DNA of 64,000 nucleotides. Origin: Anaerolineae bacterium. Its GTDB lineage: Bacteria > Chloroflexota > Anaerolineae > 4572-78 > J111. Made by a program: the position numbers and the translations under genes. The stretch's first letter is position 1. Each line of letters starts with the position of its first letter. The notes below the pieces were generated by a model. That model had not been told where the DNA came from. It made no database searches and was given only the letters and a program-made list of their open reading frames with translations. The stretch spans positions 1 through 64,000 of the forward strand of contig JAHDWA010000008.1 in the NCBI GenBank assembly GCA_023382535.1. Reading direction: 5' to 3'. Of this stretch, positions 52,123 through 61,813 are shown piece after piece.

Positions 52123-53751
52123 TTAAACCTGGGTAGTTACTGATTCAGTCGGCTCGTCTTCAACCTTGCCTTCGTCTTCACTGGCCGCCGGCGGATTATC
52201 GGACGCTTGATCTGCTTCCGTCTCGGCGCTGGGCGTGGCCGCTTCTGCCGGCGCTTCGGTCTCGCCGACCGGTTCGGCAGCGCCGGGTTCGGGTGCTTCA
52301 CCCTTGGCGACGGCGGCCAGCCGGTGGATTACCTTATTAGAGAGCAGGTCATTGGCAATGGTGTTTTGCCGTGCTTCCGATGCCAGAATGGTTTGCCACA
52401 TGCGGTCGCCGCCGCCATATAGGTCGGCCATCATCTTGGCCTGCTCCAAAACCTCCATCTGGCTGACTTCCAACTTCTCCAACTCAGCCACTTTGCTCAT
52501 GGCCAGCCCGCGCTTCAACTGCTTGACCACATTCTCACGAAATTCGTCACGGAGTTCCTCTTTTGTCTTCTTTTGCACCCGCAACGCGGCATCTAGCGTT
52601 AAGCCGGACTGCTTGAGGTGATACTCATAGTGCTCGACTTCGTGGTCAATTTGCTCTTCTTCCAGGGCCAGCGGCCATTCAATCTTTTCGGCGTCTTCGA
52701 TAATCTTATCCAACGCCTGCGAGCCGAGTTCAAAATTGTTCATGCGTTCCCGGCTCTGGCGGATATCCTCTTTGATCTTCTCTTTTAGCGCGTCGAGCGT
52801 CTCGTAGTCGCCCACCTGCTTGGCAAACTCGTCGTCCAGCGGATCAAGCTCTTTGGCCTTAACCCCGCTGACTTCGACCTCAAAGGTGATGTCTTTGCCG
52901 GCATACTGCTCATTTTCAAAATCGTCGGGATAAGTAATGGAGAAAGTTTTGCTTTCTCCCGCACTTAAGCCGAGCAGCGGCGTGGTCAAATCGGGCCGGC
53001 TGATCTTCCGGTCATCATCATCATCGTCGTCGTCGTCATCATCGTCATCATCATCGTCGTCATCGTCGTCATCGTCGTCATCATCATCATCGTCGTCATC
53101 GTCGTCGTCATCTAAATCTTCTTCATTCTCTTCAAACTCGTCCTCTTCGGCCTCATCATCATCATCATCTTCTTCTTCGTCCTCAACCGGCTTTAACTCA
53201 TACTCGACCGCCTGGCGCTCGGACAGTACCGTCTCGCCGTCTTTTTCCGTCACCGTCATCGAAATCAGGTCACCCAGTTTAGCCGGGCGCTCGACCGGGA
53301 CCCAGGTGGCGTGCTGCTCCTGCAGCCGTTTTAGTGCATCTTCAACGTCCTGATCCGTCACCTCGACGGGTTTGGCCTCAAGACGGATGTCGCGGTAATT
53401 GCCTAACTCGACGACAGGTTTGGTGGGGACTCTGATTTTAATGGTTAGCGCCGGCTCCCATTCAACCCCGTCCAGTTGAATTTGAGCATAAGGCACAAGA
53501 TTCACCTCGGCCATGCTCTCTTTGATCAAATCCTCAACCGATTTTTCCAGAGCTTCGCTTTGAATGGCTTCAATGCCAAAACGGCGCACAATCACGTTGT
53601 AAGGGGCTTTGCCAGGCCGAAAACCGGGGATTTTGACCTCACGGGAAATCCGTTGGGCTGCTTTTTTAAGTAATTTCTCTTGCTGGTCCGGCTCAATCTC
53701 AACCGTCAGCAGGGTTTCACAGCGTTCTAATTCTTCAGTTGTTACCTTCAC
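52123..53751 (-). CDS. tig: Trigger factor with a 34-Asp tract
   Basis: 542 residues; typical length is about 430. The ribosome-binding domain has [15 protein letters not shown] near 41. The FKBP-type domain (about 150-290) is split by an acidic insert from about 187 to 247, ending in 34 consecutive Asp (214-247), then resumes at [14 protein letters not shown]. The chaperone domain follows. A second low-complexity acidic tail covers about 485-542. GAT and GAC codons are mixed. The insert lies in a surface loop and may attract ions or bind basic clients; this is inference. Confidence 0.93.
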   Translation of the reverse strand: MKVTTEELERCETLLTVEIEPDQQEKLLKKAAQRISREVKIPGFRPGKAPYNVIVRRFGIEAIQSEALEKSVEDLIKESMAEVNLVPYAQIQLDGVEWEPALTIKIRVPTKPVVELGNYRDIRLEAKPVEVTDQDVEDALKRLQEQHATWVPVERPAKLGDLISMTVTEKDGETVLSERQAVEYELKPVEDEEEDDDDDEAEEDEFEENEEDLDDDDDDDDDDDDDDDDDDDDDDDDDDDDDDDDDDRKISRPDLTTPLLGLSAGESKTFSITYPDDFENEQYAGKDITFEVEVSGVKAKELDPLDDEFAKQVGDYETLDALKEKIKEDIRQSRERMNNFELGSQALDKIIEDAEKIEWPLALEEEQIDHEVEHYEYHLKQSGLTLDAALRVQKKTKEELRDEFRENVVKQLKRGLAMSKVAELEKLEVSQMEVLEQAKMMADLYGGGDRMWQTILASEARQNTIANDLLSNKVIHRLAAVAKGEAPEPGAAEPVGETEAPAEAATPSAETEADQASDNPPAASEDEGKVEDEPTESVTTQV

Positions 53752-53790
53752 CGGGGATAAACCTCAACTTGTATTAAGAATGTGAAGTTC

Positions 53791-53819
53791 ATCATAGCAT
53801 AAATGATACAGAACGCAAA
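53791..53819 (-). promoter_or_regulatory. Promoter of tig-clpP-clpX
   Basis: On the minus strand TTTGCG (53819-53814), 17 nt and TATGAT (53796-53791), with TGC before the -10, form a promoter about 40 nt before the tig start. Confidence 0.65.
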
Positions 53820-53921
53820 GTGTAAAAAGATTTGTTGCCGACGCCTGCCCGTGATTCATTCTATAACACGTCGCCGGAAAACACAAGCCGATTGTTAAAT
53901 TTTCTATTATGTCTATAAAAA

Positions 53922-53956
53922 AGACCTGCCCGGTTTTTATGAAAGCGGACAGGTCT
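53922..53956 (-). terminator. Intrinsic terminator of lon
   Basis: AGACCTG-CCCGG pairs with its complement ending CAGGTCT (arms 53922-53933 and about 53944-53956); on the minus strand it is followed by TTTTTTATAG. Confidence 0.85.
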
Positions 53957-53977
53957 GAGCAGCGAAAAAAGTAGAGA

Positions 53978-56371
53978 TCAGGCCGAAGCTGTTTCGTTCT
54001 TGCTCTTTTTCTTTTTAGAGATAATGAGGGCCGTGTTCAGAACATCTTCCATTTTAGCAGCAAAGATAATCTTTAAATCACGCTGTACTTTTTTGGGCAC
54101 ATCCACCAAATCCTTTTGGTTTTGGTTAGGCACAATTACAGTCGTAATGCCAGCCCGGTGGGCCGCCAGGATTTTCTCTTTGAGGCCGCCAATGGGCAGG
54201 ACCTTGCCGCGCAGGGTAATCTCGCCGGTCATGGCCACATCACGGCGGATTTTGTAATTGGAAAAGGCCGACATCAGCGCCGTGGCCATGGTGATGCCGG
54301 CGCTGGGACCGTCTTTGGGGATGGCCCCTTCGGGTACGTGCACGTGAATATCGCAGCTCTCAAATTGAGCCGGTTTAATATCGTATTCTTTGGCATGCGA
54401 GCGGACAAAGGAGTAAGCCGCCTGTACCGACTCCTGCATCACCTCACCCATTTGACCGGTCAGGGTCAGGTTGCCTTTGCCGGGCATCAGCGTCACCTCG
54501 ACCGGCATAATGTCGCCGCCGGCCTCGGTGTAGGCAATACCAGTAGCCACGCCCACCTGGTCCTCTTTTTCAATCATCTGCTCGTTAAAGTGCGGCGGTC
54601 CCAGGTACTTGTGCAGCGCCTGCCGGGTTATCGTTTTAGGAATGGACTTTTGTTCGGCCAGGCGGCGGGTCAGTTTGCGGCAAATCTGCCCGATTTCTCG
54701 TTCCAGATTGCGCACCCCGGCCTCATAAGTGTACTCGCGGACAATACCCTGGACCGCGCTATCGGCGATTTTTATGTTGACATTGTCCAGCCCATGCTCT
54801 TCAATTTGGCGCGGAATCAAAAACTGGCGCGCGATTTCCAACTTCTCTTCCTCGATGTAGCCCGAAAACTCGATCACTTCCATCCGGTCGCGCAGGGCCG
54901 AGGGGATGGTATATAACACGTTGGCCGTGGTAATAAACAGCACCTTTGACAGGTCATAGGGCAGTTCCAGATAATGATCGGAAAAGCTGTAGTTCTGCTC
55001 CGGGTCGAGCGCCTCCAGCAAGGCCGCGCTGGGGTCGCCCCGAAAATCGGCGCCCACCTTATCAATCTCGTCCAGCATAAACACCGGATTGATCATGCCG
55101 GCCCGGCGCATGCTCTGGATAATCCGGCCGGGCAGCGCCCCGATGTAGGTCCGCCGGTGGCCTCGGATTTCGGCCTCATCGTGAATGCCGCCCAGGCTGA
55201 CCCGGACAAACTTGCGGTCCAACGCCTCGGCGATCGAACGCCCCAGCGAGGTTTTGCCGGTGCCGGGCGGTCCCACAAAGCACAGAATCGGGCTGCGCAT
55301 TTTAAGACCCGCCCGCTGCAGTACAGCAATATGCTCTAAAATACGCTCTTTGGCCTTGGGAATACCAAAATGATTGTTATCCAGCACCTTGGCTACGTGG
55401 CGAATATCGGTGTTATCGGTGGTGGCATTAACCCAGGGCAGTTCGATGATCCAGTCCAGGTAGGTACGGATAATGCCGACTTCGGGCGCCGCCGGAGGCA
55501 TAATTGCCAGGCGGCTCAGTTCCTTTTCCGCTTTAGCCCGGGCTTCTTCCGGTAAATGAATCTGGGCCAGTTTTTCGCGCAGCTCATTGATTTCGGCCAG
55601 TTGGGTATCCATTTCGCCCAACTCGCTCTGGATGACCCGCATCTGCTCGCGCAAGAAAAATTCGCGCTGGCCCTTGTCCACTTCCTGCTGCACCTGGTCC
55701 TGGATCTCGGATTCCAGTTTGAGGACATCCAATTCCTGGGCCAGCATAATGTGCAAACGCTGCAGCCGGGTGATGGGATCAATCGTATCCAAAATTTGCT
55801 GGCGCTGCTCCACATCCAAATCAATCACCGAGGCGATCATATCGGCCAGCCAGCCCGGCTCGTCAATATTCATAGCGGCCACATAGGCGTCGTCGGGCAG
55901 GTTGCGATTCAGGTGGACGCACTTTTCAAACAGGTCCAGCACCGCCCGCATGGAAGCCTGGGCGTTCAGGTTTTTTTCGGTATCTTCCACCAGGCGGCGC
56001 ACCCGCACCCGCAGATAGGGATTTTCCTGGGTAAACTCAATAATCTTGACCCGCTGATGGCCCTGAGCCAGGATATTGGTGCTGCCGTCGGGCATACGCA
56101 GCATCCGGCCAATGACCACTTCCGTACCGATATTGTATAAATCCTCGGGCGCAGGGTCCTCCAGGTCGGCGTCGCGCTGAGTGACGACCACTAACTGGCT
56201 TTTTTCAACCAGAGCAGCTTCCAGCGCCAGCACCGACCGGTCGCGCCCCACAAAGAGCGGGGTGAGCATGCGCGGGAAGACGACGGTGTCGCGCACGGGC
56301 AGCAGCGGCAGCTCTACTTCCATTTCATCGGCGTCAATAGGGGAACCAAATTCTTTTTCTAATGCATCCAT
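53978..56371 (-). CDS. lon: ATP-dependent protease Lon
   Basis: 797 residues from the ATG at 56371 (a TTG 3 nt earlier is less likely). The N-domain starts [16 protein letters not shown]. The AAA domain has [18 protein letters not shown] near 360 and [10 protein letters not shown] near 428. The protease has [15 protein letters not shown] with catalytic Ser near 685 and the Lys in [14 protein letters not shown] near 728. It degrades damaged proteins. Single gene, with its own extended -10 promoter and terminator. Confidence 0.96.
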   Translation of the reverse strand: MDALEKEFGSPIDADEMEVELPLLPVRDTVVFPRMLTPLFVGRDRSVLALEAALVEKSQLVVVTQRDADLEDPAPEDLYNIGTEVVIGRMLRMPDGSTNILAQGHQRVKIIEFTQENPYLRVRVRRLVEDTEKNLNAQASMRAVLDLFEKCVHLNRNLPDDAYVAAMNIDEPGWLADMIASVIDLDVEQRQQILDTIDPITRLQRLHIMLAQELDVLKLESEIQDQVQQEVDKGQREFFLREQMRVIQSELGEMDTQLAEINELREKLAQIHLPEEARAKAEKELSRLAIMPPAAPEVGIIRTYLDWIIELPWVNATTDNTDIRHVAKVLDNNHFGIPKAKERILEHIAVLQRAGLKMRSPILCFVGPPGTGKTSLGRSIAEALDRKFVRVSLGGIHDEAEIRGHRRTYIGALPGRIIQSMRRAGMINPVFMLDEIDKVGADFRGDPSAALLEALDPEQNYSFSDHYLELPYDLSKVLFITTANVLYTIPSALRDRMEVIEFSGYIEEEKLEIARQFLIPRQIEEHGLDNVNIKIADSAVQGIVREYTYEAGVRNLEREIGQICRKLTRRLAEQKSIPKTITRQALHKYLGPPHFNEQMIEKEDQVGVATGIAYTEAGGDIMPVEVTLMPGKGNLTLTGQMGEVMQESVQAAYSFVRSHAKEYDIKPAQFESCDIHVHVPEGAIPKDGPSAGITMATALMSAFSNYKIRRDVAMTGEITLRGKVLPIGGLKEKILAAHRAGITTVIVPNQNQKDLVDVPKKVQRDLKIIFAAKMEDVLNTALIISKKKKSKNETASA

Positions 56372-56412
56372 CAAGCAACCAGGTCTCCAACTATATCCAG
56401 GTATCTTTTTTA

Positions 56413-56424
56413 ACTATACCACAA
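56413..56424 (-). promoter_or_regulatory. lon promoter, extended -10 TTGTGGTATAGT
   Basis: On the minus strand TTGTGGTATAGT (56424-56413) lies about 40 nt before lon. The same TTGTGGTATA core occurs before mreB and near metG. No good -35 is seen. Confidence 0.5.
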
Positions 56425-56433
56425 AAAGAAAGA

Positions 56434-56538
56434 AGAGGCGAAGACGAGGGAAGATAGTAGATTGTAGATAGAAAATAGCAGATGGCAGATAATTCTATTC
56501 TCTATCCTCTATCTTCTACCCTCTGTCCTCCTCGCCTC
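56434..56538. repeat. Imperfect inverted repeat of AGATAG-rich sequence
   Basis: GAGGCGAAGACGAGGGAAGATAG (from 56434) faces CTATCTTCTACCCTCTGTCC...TCGCCTC (to 56538). Low-complexity TAGATAG/AGCAGATGGCAGA units lie between. A related TAGCAGATGGCA occurs near 37847. Confidence 0.5.
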
Positions 56539-56546
56539 ACATTTCA

Positions 56547-57893
56547 TCACGAGACAATCACCGGGTCAATTGGCGGCAGGGGTAAATCCATGCGGCGCAG
56601 CCACGCTTCGCGAGCATCACCAACCAAAAACAGCGAGCCGGTAACGCAAATAAGGTCGTTGGGGTCGCTTTCAGCTAAAGCACTTGCCAGCGCCGCCTGG
56701 ATGTCAGGCATCGGCCTGACATCGCCGCCCAACTGGGCTGCCAGCGCTGCCAGCTTCTCCGGCTTTTCGGCCCGCGGGTGGCGCGAGGCAACAACGAACA
56801 TCTGGCTGGAAACAGGCAGCAGCACCTTCAGCATATCGCCAACCGGGTGATCATTCGATGCGCCAAAAATAAACGTGATCGAACTGTCGGGAAAATGACG
56901 CCGCAGGGCCTGGACCAGCTTTTCCGCCGAGTCGCCGTTCATGGCGCTGTCAACGACGAGATAGGGGGAACGGTGGAGCAGTTCGAGTCTGCCTAACCAA
57001 CTCACCTGGGCCAGCCCAGCCTCGACCGCCTCCGGCGCGACAGCCAGCCCCGTCCGTTCGACAAAGCCCTCTACTGCCGCCATCGCTGTAACCGCGTTGA
57101 CCACCTGATGCTCACCCATCAGCGGCAGACAGTAACTGTGCTCACAAACGCTAAAAGCCTGACCCTCCATCGTAAACGGCCCCGGCTGCCACTGCCAATC
57201 CTGGCCCACCAGCACCAGCCGCGCCTGCTTATCCTGACAGACTTCTTTAATCATACGCATCGCTTCATCATACTGCGGGGCGCTGATAACCAACGCGCCG
57301 GGGCGAATAATGCCTGCCTTTTCCCGCGCAATCAGGGTCAGGGTGTTGCCCAGAACCTGCATGTGATCGTAGCTGATGGAGGTAATCACCGCCACCGCCG
57401 GATCAACCGCATTAGTCGCATCCAAGCGTCCGCCCAGGCCCACCTCCAGGACGGCGGCCTCAATCTTAGCCTCGGCAAAAGCCACAAAGGCGACGGCGGT
57501 GATCAACTCAAAGGCGGTCAGGTGAGGCGTGGTATCAAAATAGGGCTGCAGGCGGCGGGCCAGGGCCACCACTTGTTCTTCGCTGATCGCCTCGCCGTCC
57601 AGGCGAACCCGCTCCCGGAAGGAGTGCAGGTGGGGCGAGGTGTACAGCCCGGTTTTATAACCGGCCTGGCGCAAGATGCTTTCGGCCATCGCCGCCGTCG
57701 AGCCTTTGCCCTTGGTGCCGGCAATGAGCAGCGCCGGAAATTGTTTATGCGGGTCGCCCAGGCGAGCCAACAAGCCCTTCAGCCGGTCCAGGTTCCAATT
57801 GGAGGTATCGGCCGGGTTGTAGTGGGCGTAGCTGTAAAAGTAGGTTAGAGCATCAAGGTAGGAGTTGATAGGTTGAAGGGTCTCGGAGGTCAT
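56547..57893 (-). CDS. folC: Folylpolyglutamate/dihydrofolate synthase
   Basis: 448 residues with the Mur-ligase P-loop LLIAGTKGKGSTAAMAESI near 57, YTSPHLHSFRERVRLDG near 85, VGLGGRLDATNAV near 150 and SISYDHMQVLG. It adds glutamate to folates and may make dihydrofolate. Its ATG overlaps the hicA stop (ATGA), so translation is coupled to the toxin gene. The order is metG, hicB, hicA, folC. Confidence 0.93.
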   Translation of the reverse strand: MTSETLQPINSYLDALTYFYSYAHYNPADTSNWNLDRLKGLLARLGDPHKQFPALLIAGTKGKGSTAAMAESILRQAGYKTGLYTSPHLHSFRERVRLDGEAISEEQVVALARRLQPYFDTTPHLTAFELITAVAFVAFAEAKIEAAVLEVGLGGRLDATNAVDPAVAVITSISYDHMQVLGNTLTLIAREKAGIIRPGALVISAPQYDEAMRMIKEVCQDKQARLVLVGQDWQWQPGPFTMEGQAFSVCEHSYCLPLMGEHQVVNAVTAMAAVEGFVERTGLAVAPEAVEAGLAQVSWLGRLELLHRSPYLVVDSAMNGDSAEKLVQALRRHFPDSSITFIFGASNDHPVGDMLKVLLPVSSQMFVVASRHPRAEKPEKLAALAAQLGGDVRPMPDIQAALASALAESDPNDLICVTGSLFLVGDAREAWLRRMDLPLPPIDPVIVS

Positions 57894-58129
57894 ACATCCT
57901 CATAAACTTGAAGGAACTCATCCCTAGCTATACCAGACTGGACAAGTATTGCCCGTAAAGTTGAACTCTTTACCCTTCGATGATTTGGCATCGTCAAAGG
58001 TGTACGAGTTCCGTCAGAATTTTCTCGTACCATTGACATGTGATTACCCTCTCGTACCCGCCTAAACCCTAACTGTTCTAAAGCTTTGATTACCTTCTCA
58101 ATCGGTGTTTCTACAGGAAATTTAGCCAT
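57890..58129 (-). CDS. hicA: HicA-type mRNA interferase toxin
   Basis: 79 residues of the HicA/YcfA dsRBD-like fold: VIKALEQLGFRRVREGNHMSM (conserved Gly-x-His near 29), LTMPNHRRVKSSTLRAILVQSGI. HicA cleaves mRNA when free of HicB. The start overlaps the hicB stop (TGATG) and the stop overlaps folC. In this antitoxin-first order the toxin depends on read-through from hicB. Confidence 0.88.
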   Translation of the reverse strand: MAKFPVETPIEKVIKALEQLGFRRVREGNHMSMVRENSDGTRTPLTMPNHRRVKSSTLRAILVQSGIARDEFLQVYEDV

Positions 58130-58356
58130 CAGACTGCTACGGCTGTCTCAGCAATAAAGGCTTCCAAAATAGGCGGCTCAATATCGAGAACTTCGGCCCC
58201 AAAGGTTTCAATGTGAAATTGAATGGCTGATTTCACATCAGCAAGAGCATCTTCGTAGGTATCGCCTTCCCCAATAACTACACCTTTCAGTCCGAGTGGA
58301 TAAGCGATATACGTATCATGGTGCTTTTCAACGATAACTTTAAACTGTTTCAGCAT
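58129..58356 (-). CDS. hicB: HicB-type antitoxin
   Basis: The ATG at 58356 (MLKQFKVIVEKHHDTYIAYP) has GGAGAGG upstream; 75 residues. The partial RNase H-like fold has YPLGLKGVVIGEGDTYEDALADVKSAIQ, the HicB signature of a short strand pair and helix. It lacks the extra DNA-binding tail of longer HicB proteins, so autoregulation may need another factor. It precedes hicA and lies 37 nt after metG. Confidence 0.85.
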   Translation of the reverse strand: MLKQFKVIVEKHHDTYIAYPLGLKGVVIGEGDTYEDALADVKSAIQFHIETFGAEVLDIEPPILEAFIAETAVAV

Positions 58357-58392
58357 AACCCTCTCCAATTCTTGTCTCAGAACCCCTCATCT

Positions 58393-60174
58393 CTAACTTC
58401 CCAACAACCTAACAATCTCCTGCTCGGCCACCTCTGGCTCCAGCTTCTTGTACAGCGGAGCAGGTTCGCGCAACGGTCGGCCGGGGGCGAGCTGGCTCGG
58501 CTCCCAGCGGCCCGTGGCTTGACTGGCATCGTAACACAGGGCTACGTGCTCTCGTTCGGCTTCGACAAAAGTTTGAGTGTATTGACGGCCAAACAGTTGA
58601 CCCTCATAGCCCAGGTATTCGTGCAGCCGCTGGCAGGTATGGGGCAGGAAGGGCGCAAAGAGAATCTTGAGGTTGTCAATCACCTTCAGCGCCACAAAAA
58701 TAGACGTTTGCGCCGCCGCCGGGTCGTCTTTAATGGTCTTCCAGGGCGCTTTACCATCCAGGTAAACATTGGTCGCCCGGGTCAGGCGCAGAGTTTCTTC
58801 CAGAGCCGCTTTCAGCTTGACTGCCGCTAACAGCTCGCCGACCGTATTGAAGCCGGCTTCAACTTCAGTTAAAATCTGGTCGTCGGCTTTGTCCCACTTC
58901 TCTTGATGGGGAGCCGGCACTGTGCCCTCGTACCGTTTGTAGGCAAAGCCCAGCACCCGGTTGACCAGATTGCCCCAGGCGGCCACCAGCTCGTCGTTGT
59001 TGCGCCGCACAAAGTCCTCAAAGGTAAAATCGGTGTCGCGGGTTTCGGGGGCGATGGCCGTTAGATAAAAGCGAATCGGGTCGGGGTCAAACCGCTCCAG
59101 CAAATCGGGCGCCCAGATGGCCCAATTGCGGCTGGTGCTGAGTTTTTTGCCTTCCATGCTCAGGTATTCGTTGGCCGGCACGTCGTAGGGCAGATTCAGA
59201 AACTTGCTCCGGTCCGCTTCGTACAGGTGACGGCCTGTCGCAATCAGCTCGCCGGGCCAGATGATGGTGTGGAAGGGAATGTTGTCTTTGCCGATAAAGT
59301 AATAGGTTTTTGACTCCGGCTGGTACCACCACGTTTTCCAGGCTTCCCGCTGGCCTACGTTTTTGGCCCACTCGATGCTGGCGCTGAAATAGCCAATGAC
59401 AGCCTCAAACCAAACGTAGAGCCGCTTATTCGGGTAGCCCGGCAGGGGCAGGGGAATGCCCCAGTCAATATCGCGGGTAATCGGCCGGCCTTTCAGCCCA
59501 TCCTTGACATACTGCTGGCTAAAGTTGATGACATTGGGCCGCCAATGCTCTTTGCCATCGCTCAGGTAGTCCAGAATTTCTTCGCTCAGGCGGGGCAGGT
59601 CGAGATAGAAATGCTCGGTTTCACGCAAAACGGGCGTGGAACCGTCAATCTTGCTGCGCGGGTTGATCAAATCGGTCGGTTCGAGCAGCTTTTTGCAGTT
59701 ATCGCACTGATCGCCGCGCGCGCCGTCATACCCGCAGTTGGGACAGGTACCCTCAATGTAGCGGTCGGGCAAAAAGCGGCCTTCCGTCTCCGAGTAGAAC
59801 TGCTGCTCGGTGTGCTGGTAAAGATAGCCGTTGTCGAGACAGGCGGAAAAAATATCTTGCGAAACCTGGAAGTGATTTTCAGTATTGGTGTGGGTGAAGA
59901 GGTCATATGTGCAACCGATTTGCTGGAAAGTTTCCAAAAAGCGCAGATGAAATCTTTCAAACAACTCGCGGGCGCTGACCCCTTCGGCATCGGCACGAAT
60001 GGTAATGGGCGTGCCGTGCGAATCGGAGCCGGAGACCATCAGTACATTGTTGCCTTTGAGCCGATGGTAGCGGGCAAAAATATCGGGTGGCAAATAGGCC
60101 CCGGCCAGGTGGCCGATGTGCAAATCGCCGTTGGCGTAGGGCCAAGCGGTACAGACAAGGATGTTTTCGGTCAT
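58393..60174 (-). CDS. metG: Methionyl-tRNA synthetase
   Basis: 593 residues with the HIGH motif ANGDLHIGHLAGAYLPP near 14 and the KMSKS variant KKLSTSRNW near 346. The zinc knuckle has CPNCGYDGARGDQCDNC near 143. The anticodon-binding domain ends the protein, and no C-terminal tRNA-binding (EMAP) domain is visible, as in shorter MetRS. It lies upstream of hicB, hicA and folC in the same direction. Confidence 0.96.
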   Translation of the reverse strand: MTENILVCTAWPYANGDLHIGHLAGAYLPPDIFARYHRLKGNNVLMVSGSDSHGTPITIRADAEGVSARELFERFHLRFLETFQQIGCTYDLFTHTNTENHFQVSQDIFSACLDNGYLYQHTEQQFYSETEGRFLPDRYIEGTCPNCGYDGARGDQCDNCKKLLEPTDLINPRSKIDGSTPVLRETEHFYLDLPRLSEEILDYLSDGKEHWRPNVINFSQQYVKDGLKGRPITRDIDWGIPLPLPGYPNKRLYVWFEAVIGYFSASIEWAKNVGQREAWKTWWYQPESKTYYFIGKDNIPFHTIIWPGELIATGRHLYEADRSKFLNLPYDVPANEYLSMEGKKLSTSRNWAIWAPDLLERFDPDPIRFYLTAIAPETRDTDFTFEDFVRRNNDELVAAWGNLVNRVLGFAYKRYEGTVPAPHQEKWDKADDQILTEVEAGFNTVGELLAAVKLKAALEETLRLTRATNVYLDGKAPWKTIKDDPAAAQTSIFVALKVIDNLKILFAPFLPHTCQRLHEYLGYEGQLFGRQYTQTFVEAEREHVALCYDASQATGRWEPSQLAPGRPLREPAPLYKKLEPEVAEQEIVRLLGS

Positions 60175-60214
60175 GCGCTTCCTCTTCTCTCTCCTAACAA
60201 TTCGTTGAACGAGG

Positions 60215-60226
60215 ATTATACCACAA
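60215..60226 (-). promoter_or_regulatory. metG promoter, extended -10 TTGTGGTATAAT
   Basis: On the minus strand TTGTGGTATAAT (60226-60215) lies about 40 nt before metG, just past the end of the upstream lipoprotein gene. It is identical to the mreB box at 39055-39066. Confidence 0.55.
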
Positions 60227-60229
60227 ATC

Positions 60230-61681
60230 CTAACGAAAATCCCACGTAACCCACTGCATGGTCAGGCTGGCGTCGGCGCTCCACTCGCTGATGAAGAACT
60301 TGCCGTAGCGGCCCTGGTCGGTGCGGTAGCAGCCGGTAATACGGCTGACACTGCCCACGTCGGGGAAGGGCTGCCCGTAGGTCACGGAACGGCAATCGTT
60401 CAGGCTGATCTCTTCAAAAACATCACCGACAAAAGCGCCGGCGGCCCCGTTTTGCGGCATAAATCGCTTCTCCTGGCCATCCCAGAAAAAGTCGGCCCCG
60501 GCGCCATCGGACCCCTGGATGACCCCACGATCAAAGTCAATCGTCTGGCCGTTCAAAATCTTGCTTTTGCCATCGTTGATGACCGTGACCGGCGTCGCCG
60601 TGGCTTCATTCATTTTGACCGTTACCTGGGCCGTGGTATCGCCAGCCGCGCCGCGAGCCAGCAGGGTGTAAACGGTGGTTTTGGACGGCGAGAGAGTTTT
60701 GCTGCCGGGGGCAATCACGCCCTCGGTCACGTCGTCGTAGCGCAGAAAAGCTTCTCTGGCCCCGGAGAGGTCCCAACTCAGGGTCACTTTTTCGCCGGGA
60801 TTGAGCGTCTCCCGGTCGGCTCTAAAGTACTGAATGACCGGCAGCGCCGGGGTCGGCGTGGCTGTTGGCGGGGCTGGTGTGGGTCTGGGTGGAGCCTGGA
60901 CAATTGGCACCCCTTCGGTGTTGCTGGAAGTGGTGAACTGGGCATCGCCTGAGACCCAGCCTCGCTCGCTGCTGCCCGGCGGGTAGACCACCTGCCACCA
61001 TGTGGTTTGGGCATTGCGGCCGGTTACTGGCAGGGTTTGTCCCTCCGTCAGCCGACCAATGACCGGATAATCGGTGCCCGGCCCGCCTCGCACATTCAAG
61101 CCGGTGCGAGTCGTCACCGAAGGCTGGTTAGGGGCCGGAGATGGGCCGGCAGGCGCAGCTGTTGGAGTGGGTGGAATGAGCGTGATCGGAGTCGCCTCAG
61201 CGCCGACGCCAGCCGGAGGAGTATCTCCCGCCACAGGAGTCACGGGTAGAGTATCACTGGCCGGGGGAGGCGTTTCTCCGCCAGCGCCGGTAACGGTGAC
61301 AAAAACCTGGGCCGGATCGCTCGGTTCATTATCTACATTAAAAGCGCGCAGTTCGATAACGTGGCTGCCGGGCTTGTCGGGGGTCCAGGCTTTGTTTCCG
61401 GCAAAGGAATTGACTGGGGTAGTGACCTTCTCCACATGGATGGGCTGGCCATCTACCGCCAGTTCAACCTGGGCAACTCCTTTGACGTCGGCGACGGTGA
61501 AGGTAATCATCACTTCTTGCCCAACCGCAATCTGGGTGTCACTGCGGGGCGAGGCGATGATGGCAATGGGCCGGGTTGGCTGCTGGCTTACCGGGGTGCT
61601 GGCCGGCGTGCAAGCGGAAGTAATGAGCACCAACCCCACTATCAGCCAGAGCAAAAGCCCGGTTAAAGCTTTATTTTTCAT
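60230..61681 (-). CDS. Lipoprotein with Ig-like, SH3 and C-terminal beta domains
   Basis: 483 residues with the lipobox ITSACTPAS near 24. Residues about 40-130 are a cadherin/Ig-like domain, with a Pro-rich linker to about 190. Residues about 195-262 are a bacterial SH3 (TGLNVRGGPGTDYPVIGRL, then WWQVVYPP). Residues about 285-360 are a second beta domain (FRADRETLNPGEKVTLSWD). The C-terminal about 110 residues are unrecognised. It may bind cell wall at the surface. Confidence 0.8.
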   Translation of the reverse strand: MKNKALTGLLLWLIVGLVLITSACTPASTPVSQQPTRPIAIIASPRSDTQIAVGQEVMITFTVADVKGVAQVELAVDGQPIHVEKVTTPVNSFAGNKAWTPDKPGSHVIELRAFNVDNEPSDPAQVFVTVTGAGGETPPPASDTLPVTPVAGDTPPAGVGAEATPITLIPPTPTAAPAGPSPAPNQPSVTTRTGLNVRGGPGTDYPVIGRLTEGQTLPVTGRNAQTTWWQVVYPPGSSERGWVSGDAQFTTSSNTEGVPIVQAPPRPTPAPPTATPTPALPVIQYFRADRETLNPGEKVTLSWDLSGAREAFLRYDDVTEGVIAPGSKTLSPSKTTVYTLLARGAAGDTTAQVTVKMNEATATPVTVINDGKSKILNGQTIDFDRGVIQGSDGAGADFFWDGQEKRFMPQNGAAGAFVGDVFEEISLNDCRSVTYGQPFPDVGSVSRITGCYRTDQGRYGKFFISEWSADASLTMQWVTWDFR

Positions 61682-61813
61682 GCGCTAGCTCCTCACTGGC
61701 ACAAAGTTCAATATTCTACTTTATATCAGGGATAGAGTGGAAAGGCAATTTTGACCTGCAAGCCGAAGTTAGCCCTATTTTGGAACAAATTTGAAAAAAG
61801 GAAGGAGGCTGGC

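Noticed and set aside
52937..53353. Plus-strand frame coding for a long serine run
   Set aside because: It is the antisense of the Asp tract of trigger factor; the rest of the frame has no domain.
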